The notes below the pieces were generated by a model. That model did no database searches, was not told the origin of the DNA, and saw only the letters and a list, made by a program, of their open reading frames with translations. The position numbers were made by a program, and so were the translations under genes. Shown here piece by piece: positions 5,556 through 11,979 of a stretch of DNA of 13,635 bases (position 1 is the stretch's first letter; each line of letters opens with the position of its first letter). This DNA is from BOG-1363 sp043775355 (GTDB lineage Bacteria > Planctomycetota > UBA11346): contig JAYVSL010000002.1 of assembly GCA_043775355.1 (NCBI GenBank), positions 1 to 13,635 of the forward strand, written 5' to 3'.

Positions 5556-7841
5556 ATGAACGCTCCCAACGACGGTAAAATGTTTCTGCAGTTATGTGTG
5601 ACCAAACGCTTGTTAGACAAAGCACAGGCGAAAGACATTTGGCAGCGGTCACAGCAAACGGGTGAACAGCCACAGCAAATTTTAGTGACCTTGGGTCTGA
5701 TGGCACCGCACACGATTGGTGCCTTAACAAAAGAGTTACGCCAAGCGCAAGAACCACGCGTCATCGCTGGCTTCCGCCTGATCAAGCCCCTGGGGCATGG
5801 CGGCATGGCTACGGTTTATCTTGCTAGCCAAATCTCGCTTGCACGTGAAGTCGCGTTGAAATTGATCTCACCGCAGATCGCGGCAAACCCAGAAGCAGCG
5901 GAGAGGTTTTTACGTGAAGCGCGGGTCGCCGCAGCCGTTAACCATCCTAACGTGATAAGTATTATCGACGTCGGCCAAGCGGATGGACAGTTGTTCATGG
6001 CGTTAGAATTAGTCACTGGTGGTGACGCAGCGCAACTGGCCGTTCGTTTTGGTGGAGTGCTACCAGAAGTGCGCGCACTTGAATTGCTGATCGATTGCAC
6101 CAAGGGCTTACAGGCACTGTTCGAAGCGCGGTTACTTCATCGTGATCTGAAACCGGCAAATATTTTTATTACCAAGGACGGCATCGCGAAATTGGGCGAT
6201 CTGGGCTTAGCGCGCAGCGAAGACGGCGACGATCGGATGACCACCACTGGACATCTGGTCGGTACACCTGCGTTCATGAGCCCGGAGCAAGCGAGTGGTG
6301 AGGGCGTTATTGATATTCGTAGCGATATTTATGCTCTGGGAGCAACGCTGTTTGCATTAGTTACGGGTCGCCAGCCGTTTATTGGGAATAGTCCGATTGC
6401 TGTGGCGGCGAAAGCCTTGACCGAGGCCACTCCAGATCCCCGTACGCTCAATCCAACATTGTCTGCATTGACGGCGACGTTGATCATGCGCGCGATGTCT
6501 AAGGCACCGAAAGATCGCTTTCAAACTCCCGAAGACATGCACGAAGCATTACGTCAAGCTTTAGCAAAAGCCCCGCATGCGGGGGCCTCAACCATGAAAC
6601 TTACGGGGAAGATCGCAACAAAATCGACGTCGACTTTTCGTCGTGCGGACACCGGCTCGATTACGCCAGTGACATTGGTTCCAGATCGTCGCACAGCGCA
6701 CTCCAAACGATTTCGTCGCACCCAGCCACCTAGGGTAATGATCAGTATTGCGGTACTCGCGGTGTTAGTGTTTATTTTGATTCTAGTAATCATGCCAAGT
6801 GGACGCCCGGCCACGGTGGTGGGGCCAGCGTTAGCGTCAATAAAATCGTCAGAGGGAACGCCTCAGGCGTCGATGACGACTTTGCCTCCTGCTGCACCCG
6901 TCGCTCCTATTTCTGTCGAGAAACCAGACGCATCAGTCGCCACTCACGTTGCCGTTATTGTTGACACATTGCCTCCAGGGTCGTCATTGCCGCCAGATAA
7001 ATCCATCATTGGTTCGCCGCCAGTGGGTATTGAGCCACCCAAGAAAATTTCTTGGGCGAGTTCTCAAGGCACAGACAAATTTGGACATTGGCTCGAAATA
7101 AAAATTAAGGGCGCAACGCAACGACTACGCTGGTTGCCACCGGGGGAATGTGTGGTTGGTTCCCCACCAAGCGAAGTTGGACGCGTGCCTGATACGGAAA
7201 GACAAAGTGAGGTGACCTTTACCAATGGTTGCTGGTTGGCAGACACCGAATGCACCCAGGCGCTATGGCAAGCACTTGGTGGAAAAATTAGCGGTCAAGA
7301 GCTCAGTCCGCAATTACCAATCACCATGATTTCCATCAAAGAGGCGATAGAATTTACCCATAAATTACGTCCGTCTTGTGGTAACGCTGTCGTTCGCTTG
7401 CCATCGCGTGCGGAATGGGAACGAGCCTGCCGTGCCGGCGCAAAAACCGCTTATGCTACGGGCGATGACGTTGAATCTCTGATTGGTTTTGTGCACGCGG
7501 ACAAGAAAAATTTTCACACCTTACACTCAGATCAGGCCGCTCATTTGTCTCGTGATTTGTTTGTCGGTCCAGCCCCAGTCGCGCACTTTCTATCAAACCG
7601 TTGGGGATATTACGATTTACATGGGAATGTTTCAGAATTTTGCTTGGGCTATTGGGGGCATTTACCGGCAAAGTGTACGGACCCATTGACGAATGACCTT
7701 GAGCTACAGCAAGGTCTCATACGCGGCGGAGCTTACGATGGAAGCAGTGCGGATTTACGCTGCGCTGCACTGCCCTATATTGGCGAGGACAAACGTACGC
7801 CTAACATTGGCTTTCGCTTCTTAATCGAAAATCCGCACTGA
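5556..7841 (+). CDS. Membrane Ser/Thr kinase with C-terminal FGE/SUMF1-like domain
   Basis: The 761-residue protein has four parts. Residues 9-66 are a helical N-terminal module (LQLCVTKRLLDKAQAKDI, QILVTLGLM), shared with the kinase at 8067. Residues 72-335 are a Hanks kinase: GHGGMA loop (80-85), K102, E121, HRDLKPAN (195-202), DLG in place of DFG (215-217), SPE (242-244). A basic/Thr-rich linker precedes one membrane segment (394-413), then a Pro-rich stalk (420-495). The outer domain (about 505-758) is of the formylglycine-generating-enzyme/SUMF1 type: LPSRAEWERACRAGA (615-629), GYYDLHGNVSEF (684-695), RGGAYD (723-728), GFRF (752-755). The paired active-site cysteines of true FGE are not visible (only Cys736 in LRCAA), so it is probably a ligand-binding or structural domain, not an oxidase. 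Chlamydial Pkn1 is a known kinase with an FGE-like domain. The ATG at 5556 lacks a ribosome site; the ATG at 5580 is an alternative. Confidence 0.93.
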   Translation: MNAPNDGKMFLQLCVTKRLLDKAQAKDIWQRSQQTGEQPQQILVTLGLMAPHTIGALTKELRQAQEPRVIAGFRLIKPLGHGGMATVYLASQISLAREVALKLISPQIAANPEAAERFLREARVAAAVNHPNVISIIDVGQADGQLFMALELVTGGDAAQLAVRFGGVLPEVRALELLIDCTKGLQALFEARLLHRDLKPANIFITKDGIAKLGDLGLARSEDGDDRMTTTGHLVGTPAFMSPEQASGEGVIDIRSDIYALGATLFALVTGRQPFIGNSPIAVAAKALTEATPDPRTLNPTLSALTATLIMRAMSKAPKDRFQTPEDMHEALRQALAKAPHAGASTMKLTGKIATKSTSTFRRADTGSITPVTLVPDRRTAHSKRFRRTQPPRVMISIAVLAVLVFILILVIMPSGRPATVVGPALASIKSSEGTPQASMTTLPPAAPVAPISVEKPDASVATHVAVIVDTLPPGSSLPPDKSIIGSPPVGIEPPKKISWASSQGTDKFGHWLEIKIKGATQRLRWLPPGECVVGSPPSEVGRVPDTERQSEVTFTNGCWLADTECTQALWQALGGKISGQELSPQLPITMISIKEAIEFTHKLRPSCGNAVVRLPSRAEWERACRAGAKTAYATGDDVESLIGFVHADKKNFHTLHSDQAAHLSRDLFVGPAPVAHFLSNRWGYYDLHGNVSEFCLGYWGHLPAKCTDPLTNDLELQQGLIRGGAYDGSSADLRCAALPYIGEDKRTPNIGFRFLIENPH

Positions 7842-8066
7842 AGTCTCAGAAAATTGAACGGCGATTAACGCTCGTCGAGCGCACATGGACGCGTCGTTTG
7901 AGTAAGTAAGAAGCTGTCTGGAAACTGGAAAATGACGACCGAAGAACCGGAGAAGCCAAAAGTCAAAACCCACGTGGGTTCTATGATTTTGAATCCGTTC
8001 ATTCTCCGGTCCTTCGGTCCTCCATGTCAAATTGCGCCTTTTCCAGACAGCTTCTAACTAAGTCAG
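7842..8066. other. Intergenic region between paralogous kinase genes, mostly element copy B
   Basis: The gap begins with about 65 bp holding a short stem CGCTC-GTC-GAGCG (7869-7881), which might help termination but has no T tract. The rest is palindromic element copy B and its flanks. No promoter consensus stands out between the element and the next gene, so any promoter there would lie inside or at the edge of the element. Confidence 0.5.
7910..8054. mobile_element. Palindromic MITE-like element, copy B
   Basis: A 145-bp non-coding element with perfect 15-bp terminal inverted repeats (GAAGCTGTCTGGAAA at 7910-7924, TTTCCAGACAGCTTC at 8040-8054). A second inverted repeat pairs 7937-7954 with 8002-8019 (GACCGAAG and ACCGGAGAA, one mismatch). 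The left arm lacks four bases (GGAG region) present in the right arm and in copy A. The apex carries a perfect 14-bp palindrome AACCCACGTGGGTT (7967-7980), which copy A lacks. The flanks are direct repeats TAA (7907-7909 and 8055-8057). It is in opposite orientation to copy A. The better-kept ends suggest a younger insertion. It ends 12 bp before the longest possible start of the next kinase gene. Confidence 0.85.
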
Positions 8067-9206
8067 ATGCGAAGCTCTCGGAACAATCATCTTGTGATCT
8101 GGAATGATCTCGGTTCGATGACAAAGTACCTACAAGGACTCATGCCGGAACAACGTGATCAATTATTATTGAACCTTGGAGTAGCCAGGGGCTTGATGGA
8201 TCGCTCGACCGCTGAGCGGATTCAGCGCATGGCATTAGAGCAAAATCGTCGCGCGGCTGATTTGCTGATTCAACAAGGCGTTCTGTCGCGTCAGGTTATT
8301 GGCGACTTGATGGCTAGCTTGGCCACCAATGAAGTCCCACTGCAGGTCGGTGATTACCGCATTATTCGCCAAATTGGTCGTGGTGGTATGGCAACGATCT
8401 ATCTTGCAAAAAAAGTGCCCCGCGTGGCAGAGTCGAGGGCAGGGTCGCGGGCTGAGTCGCAGCTTGAGTCGGGGGCTTATGAAGTGGCGATCAAGTTGAT
8501 GCACTCTTCAGTTGCTGCTCATACCGAAGAAGTGTCGCGTTTTTTACGCGAAACCACCATGCTCGCCAATCTTCATCATCCTCATGTCATCGCCGTGCAT
8601 GGCTATGGTCGGCATGGTACGCAGCCTTACTTGGTGCTAGAGATGGCTACCGGGGGTGACGCTGGACAGCTTGCCAACAATACTCTTGGCGGTTGCCTTG
8701 ACGAAAAAATGGCTCTGCGCTTAGTTGCCGATGGCTGTGCTGGACTGTCGGCGCTGCATGCGGCGCGCCTGCTGCACCGTGATATTAAGCCGACCAATTT
8801 GCTGATCGACGTCCAGGGTCGCGGTAAGCTCGGTGACTTTGGACTAGCGCGCACGCAGGATGATGCTGATCGACTTACGGCTACCGGATTAATGGTTGGC
8901 ACGCCAGCATACATGAGTCCGGAACAGGCGAGCGGCGATCGCGAGCTTGACGTTCGCAGTGATATTTATGCTTTGGGAGCGACGTTATTTGCCCTGGTTA
9001 CGGGCCAGGCACCTTTTGCCGGTAAAAGCATGGTGATCGTCGCAGCTAAAGTTTTGACCAACACGTTCCCCGATCCTGCGCTGATTCGGCCAACGTTGTC
9101 ACCGATGATTTGTGCGATTATTCGTCGCGCGACCGCGCGCAAACCAGCAGATCGATATCCTACTCCAGAAGCCCTACACGCAGCTTTGATCAGCGCGATG
9201 TTATGA
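8067..9206 (+). CDS. Soluble Hanks-type Ser/Thr kinase, paralogue of the upstream FGE-kinase
   Basis: This 379-residue kinase has no membrane segment and ends directly after the kinase fold. Residues about 31-90 repeat the helical N-terminal module of the 5556-7841 kinase (LLLNLGVARGLMD, LLIQQGVL). The kinase spans 95-378: GRGGMA loop (104-109), K143, E162, HRDIKPTN (237-244), DFG (257-259), SPE (284-286). The activation segment and following helix (VGTPAYMSPEQASG, RSDIYALGATLFALVTG) are almost identical to the upstream kinase, which indicates duplication, with loss here or gain there of the linker, membrane segment and FGE-like domain. A low-complexity insert (about residues 119-136) sits between strands beta-2 and beta-3. 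The ATG at 8118 is an alternative start, better matching the N-terminus of the paralogue; neither ATG has a ribosome site. The first 17 residues from 8067 look unstructured, so the true start is uncertain. Confidence 0.92.
   Translation: MRSSRNNHLVIWNDLGSMTKYLQGLMPEQRDQLLLNLGVARGLMDRSTAERIQRMALEQNRRAADLLIQQGVLSRQVIGDLMASLATNEVPLQVGDYRIIRQIGRGGMATIYLAKKVPRVAESRAGSRAESQLESGAYEVAIKLMHSSVAAHTEEVSRFLRETTMLANLHHPHVIAVHGYGRHGTQPYLVLEMATGGDAGQLANNTLGGCLDEKMALRLVADGCAGLSALHAARLLHRDIKPTNLLIDVQGRGKLGDFGLARTQDDADRLTATGLMVGTPAYMSPEQASGDRELDVRSDIYALGATLFALVTGQAPFAGKSMVIVAAKVLTNTFPDPALIRPTLSPMICAIIRRATARKPADRYPTPEALHAALISAML
8428..8475 (+). repeat. Four 12-bp tandem repeats inside the kinase gene
   Basis: Four degenerate 12-bp units (CAGAGTCGAGGG, CAGGGTCGCGGG, CTGAGTCGCAGC, TTGAGTCGGGGG) encode four 4-residue units, roughly AESR, AGSR, AESQ and LESG. 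The array lengthens the loop between strands beta-2 and beta-3 of the kinase N-lobe and keeps the frame. The paralogue at 5556-7841 has only a short loop there. Expansion by slippage is the likely origin. Confidence 0.7.
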
Positions 9207-9238
9207 TTGGCCTGACATCACCCCGCACCTTTTTTTAG

Positions 9239-9272
9239 TTCATCACATTCATTACGTTCATTACCATATAAT
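9239..9272 (+). promoter_or_regulatory. Three 9-bp repeats abutting a consensus -10 box, upstream of the acyltransferase
   Basis: TTCATCACA, TTCATTACG and TTCATTACC stand in tandem at 9239-9265, directly followed by a perfect TATAAT (9267-9272). No TTGACA-like -35 box lies at 16-18 bp; the repeats occupy that place. This would fit an activator-dependent promoter with a start near 9279 and a leader of about 105 nt before the ATG at 9385. The sequence elements are seen; promoter activity is inferred. The rest of the gap (9273-9384) shows no gene. Confidence 0.35.
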
Positions 9273-9384
9273 AGGCAGCCTCACCGTACCTGTCATTCAT
9301 TGACGAGCAGACATATTTGTAAACCCGTAGATCATTGTTAGGGCGTGATCTGCTGACACATTTCAATTCCAAGGCGTATTTCCT

Positions 9385-10389
9385 ATGACCGCTCTTCTGT
9401 CCAACTCCGCCGGGCGCATGCACACGCTTGATCTGCTGCGTGGTGTCGCCGCTCTGCTGGTTTGTTGGTGTCATTTCAGTCCGACCTTACCCACAGCAAT
9501 TGCGCAACAGGTCGCCAGCATAGGAACCGCTGGAGTACCAATATTTTTTGTTATTTCTGGCTTCATTATTCCATGGGGTCTGTTGAAGGCGGAGTATGGC
9601 GTGGCGTCATATCCCCGTTTTATTGCGAAACGCATGCTTCGCCTTCATCCGCCGTATCTGCTATCCTTGATCTTTACCATCGCATTATCTTTTCTCGCCG
9701 CAGCTTGGCTGAAAAAACCGATGCATGATTCTATCGGCGACATCCTACTGGAAAGTATTTACCTAAAATTCCCGCCAGAGAATCCCGTTTATTGGACGCT
9801 TGGCATTGAACTTCAATATTACATCACCCTCGGCTTGATGTTTTCTTTGGTTTTTCATCGGGCCGCGTGGGTTCGTCACCTTGCGTTGGTGGCCATGCTG
9901 GCGGTTGGATACGTCATCAAAGAAGTATGGCCATTTGCATCGTACTTGCCGTTTTTCGCTATTGGATTTCTCGTCGTATGGCACATGAAAAAACTAGCGA
10001 ACACTCTCGTGGTTATCGCCTACGTACTGCCGGTGGCAGCCCTCGCGGCGATAGATCACGGCATGACTTGGCTTATTGCCGGATTGTCAGCTGCCAGCCT
10101 GATTGCAGTGATTCCTGATCTTAAGGTGCCGCGCTTCTTCCTCTTTTTGGGTATGATATCGTACTCGCTGTACCTTATTCATTTCCCGTTGGGAATTAAG
10201 GCCATGAACCTTTTGATGCCACGTATTCCTGAAGCATTCCACGGTGGCTTATTTGTATTTCTTACGGTTTTGGTCATTGGTGCAGGATGGCTTTTCTATC
10301 GTGTGATCGAGCTGCCGGCAATCGGATGGTCGAGCAAAGTACGTTTGTCAGATGTTCCACGAAAAGCCGTCGATGGGTCAACAGCTTAA
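9385..10389 (+). CDS. Acyltransferase-3 family membrane protein (OatA/NodX type)
   Basis: A 334-residue integral membrane protein of the acyltransferase-3 family (PF01757), which moves acyl groups, often acetyl, onto sugars of lipopolysaccharide, exopolysaccharide, peptidoglycan or glycolipids. Family marks: LDLLRGVAALLV with R19 and H30 in the first helix; GTAGVPIFFVISGFI (47-61); RMLRLHPPY (83-91); WTLGIELQYY (137-146) with conserved E142; SYSLYLIHFP (259-268); a final IELP (308-311). About ten hydrophobic segments are visible, and no extra SGNH domain follows, so the acceptor is not indicated. An AAGG lies 10 nt before the ATG. No glycosyltransferase or polysaccharide gene stands next to it. 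It converges with the cytochrome gene, with only 25 bp between stops. Confidence 0.92.
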   Translation: MTALLSNSAGRMHTLDLLRGVAALLVCWCHFSPTLPTAIAQQVASIGTAGVPIFFVISGFIIPWGLLKAEYGVASYPRFIAKRMLRLHPPYLLSLIFTIALSFLAAAWLKKPMHDSIGDILLESIYLKFPPENPVYWTLGIELQYYITLGLMFSLVFHRAAWVRHLALVAMLAVGYVIKEVWPFASYLPFFAIGFLVVWHMKKLANTLVVIAYVLPVAALAAIDHGMTWLIAGLSAASLIAVIPDLKVPRFFLFLGMISYSLYLIHFPLGIKAMNLLMPRIPEAFHGGLFVFLTVLVIGAGWLFYRVIELPAIGWSSKVRLSDVPRKAVDGSTA

Positions 10390-10414
10390 TCGTTTTTGGC
10401 CGGTACGGTAGCTC

Positions 10415-10774
10415 TCATGGCGATGACTTCATTGGTAAGTCGCGAGCCGCTAAGACAAATACCAGTAACTGCTGTTCTTGCTCACTGCTGATTTTCGCCT
10501 TTCGCGCCATCTTGTGCATCCAGCCAGGCCAGTCTTCTTCAGTGTAATCGCGTGGGTCATTGAGGCTGTGGCATGAACTACAACGCGTCACGTAGAGCGC
10601 CCTGCTTTCCTCTAAATACCCTGCGCTTGCGGCTTTTTCACGTTGTTGAGCCAGGGCGACTAGTTCGGGGGTGACTCTGGGAATGACTGCGCCACAGCCA
10701 CCCAAGATCAGGGTGGCTGTGGTAAAAAAAGCAGCGTTAAAAATGTTTATGCGGGGATTAAAAATGCGTGCCAA
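10415..10774 (-). CDS. Lipoprotein monohaem cytochrome c
   Basis: A 119-residue exported protein. The N-terminus has arginines, then FFTTATLILGGC, a lipobox with Cys27 as the predicted lipid-modified residue. A single haem-c site C65-S-S-C68-H69 is followed by DPRDYTEEDWPGWMHKM (73-89). Met86 or Met89 is the likely distal haem ligand, and a final helix (97-111) completes a small class-I-like cytochrome. Such small lipoproteins shuttle electrons at the periplasmic face of a membrane; the partner is not known. The start codon is TTG at 10774: no ATG or GTG in frame gives a signal peptide. This start overlaps the end of the upstream beta-barrel gene by 17 bp, which suggests one transcript and coupled translation. 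No ribosome site is apparent, so the exact start is the weak point. Confidence 0.82.
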   Translation of the reverse strand: MARIFNPRINIFNAAFFTTATLILGGCGAVIPRVTPELVALAQQREKAASAGYLEESRALYVTRCSSCHSLNDPRDYTEEDWPGWMHKMARKAKISSEQEQQLLVFVLAARDLPMKSSP

Positions 10775-11558
10775 TCAGCAAACGGCCATTGAAGCGTTCG
10801 TGTTCGTTGAGCTCGAAACTTTGTCCAGGTGTTTCACCGCCTAATGAGGCGACTTGCCACTGAGTTGTGAGCGCGATCCAGAACGATTCATGTTGATAGG
10901 AAAGCACTGGGCCAACATACAGTGCTCCGCGCGTGTCGACATTTTCCACCATGACGTGATGGGTTCGTGCTTCCAGGCCCAGGCTGAAGCGTGGGCGGAA
11001 GAAATAGGTCGCGCCAAGATCAGTTTCAACGATGTGCTCGTACTCGGTTTCGTCCGTGGCGAATTTAGCCTCCACTTCGTAGACGGCGTTGAAGGCGACG
11101 AGCAGGCGATCCATGCGTTTATCGACGATAAATTTGAATTCGACCTCTCCTTCTTCGCTGCCTAAGCCGACTTCGCCATAGAGCGCCGAGCCGAAGGCAT
11201 CGGCCACGGGATCACTGAACTTATATTTTAATTCGACCGATCCGCCTTCGACTCCGGCTTCGGTGACCAATCCACCGGCCCCGTCATCCTGGGTTTTGCT
11301 ACTGTAGTTCAGATAGAACGCCGTCATTAGTTGATCGGTGACGCCAATTTCCAGCTCCAAGCGGTTGTCCATTCGGCTATAAAAAGCCTCGCGCCCGCGA
11401 CGATACGTCGACCACAGTTCTAACTCCTTTTGACCCGGAGTAAGTACCGCGCTCTCCGTAACGTAACCGAAGTGGCGTTCACTGGCATAAGCGACGTCGC
11501 TCATGCTGACGGCGATCAAGGTCAAAGAAGCGAGAGGAAGGAGCGGGAGATAGCGCAT
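10758..11558 (-). CDS. Outer-membrane beta-barrel protein (DUF6662-like)
   Basis: A 266-residue exported protein. Residues 1-25 form a signal peptide (hydrophobic core LPLLPLASLTLIAVSM, likely cut after AYA). The mature chain is made of alternating hydrophobic/aromatic strands: KELELWSTYRRG, NRLELEIGVTDQLMTAFYLNY, GSVELKYKFSD, ALYGEVGLGSEEGEVEFKFIVDK, LVAFNAVYEVEAKF, ATYFFRPRFSLGLEARTHH, FWIALTTQWQVAS, RFNGRLLIGTHF. The terminal Phe is the usual signal for outer-membrane barrel assembly. The opening (HFGYVTESAVLTPGQKELELW) recalls the DUF6662 family; I recognise the type but cannot name a substrate. It is first in a two-gene unit with the lipoprotein cytochrome. A TATAAA box and an inverted repeat lie upstream. 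No Shine-Dalgarno sequence precedes the ATG. Confidence 0.85.
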   Translation of the reverse strand: MRYLPLLPLASLTLIAVSMSDVAYASERHFGYVTESAVLTPGQKELELWSTYRRGREAFYSRMDNRLELEIGVTDQLMTAFYLNYSSKTQDDGAGGLVTEAGVEGGSVELKYKFSDPVADAFGSALYGEVGLGSEEGEVEFKFIVDKRMDRLLVAFNAVYEVEAKFATDETEYEHIVETDLGATYFFRPRFSLGLEARTHHVMVENVDTRGALYVGPVLSYQHESFWIALTTQWQVASLGGETPGQSFELNEHERFNGRLLIGTHF

Positions 11559-11572
11559 GGGGCTGGTTTTCT

Positions 11573-11623
11573 TTTATAAGTCATGAGCAAAGACCGGAAA
11601 CCGACTTGGTAATCAGGTCGGTT
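11573..11623 (-). promoter_or_regulatory. Candidate promoter and operator of the beta-barrel/cytochrome unit
   Basis: On the minus strand TATAAA (11578-11573) lies 14 nt before the ATG, so the leader would be very short. A perfect 7-bp inverted repeat AACCGAC/GTCGGTT with an 11-nt loop spans 11599-11623, over and upstream of where a -35 box would be. The -35 hexamer itself is poor. This arrangement fits a regulated promoter with a dimeric regulator bound near -35, but that is inference. Confidence 0.3.
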
Positions 11624-11979
11624 GCTGTGAGGCGGGCACCATCTCAGGACTTGGTTTGTAGTCAATGGCATTTGCGAACTATTATCAATAACACATAGAG
11701 CGACGCCAATAAATTACTCATAATTATCTGAACAAAAAGGAGTTGCATATACGGTGGCGTGGCCGTTCAGCAGCGGCAGTTTCCATTTAGTCACCTGGTC
11801 ACTGCGTTCGAACTTGGCGCCTGATGGAATTCAGATGGCTGTGACTCATGTGTGTGTTGTGGTGATGTAAACTTTCAGAGACAGCCCGTGCAAAAGTGAA
11901 ATATTTGAGGTAATTTGGCTGTGTCGTCAGTGCTTGCGTCGAACAGCGTTAATAACTTACCCATGGGTTCCTTCATCTT
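11624..11979. other. Intergenic region before the PATR protein gene
   Basis: About 360 bp without a convincing gene. It is AT-rich at 11660-11735 and then of average composition. It includes an AAAAAGGAG run (11735-11743) followed 10 nt later by a GTG that opens a 38-codon frame. No clear sigma-70 promoter or ribosome site directly precedes the ATG at 11980. Confidence 0.4.
11754..11870 (+). CDS. Possible small protein, 38 residues
   Basis: A GTG-initiated frame of 38 codons ends at TAA 11868-11870. Its only support is a strong AAGGAG about 10 nt upstream, unusual in this window where most genes lack one. The product (starting MAWPFSSGSFHLV, with a short hydrophobic end MAVTHVCVVVM) resembles no family I know. 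It may well be chance. Confidence 0.15.
   Translation: MAWPFSSGSFHLVTWSLRSNLAPDGIQMAVTHVCVVVM

Noticed and set aside
2383..8054. Composite transposon bounded by the two palindromic copies
   Set aside because: Each copy has its own flanking triplet (TCA and TAA). A composite unit would have one duplication at its outer ends, so two separate insertions fit better.
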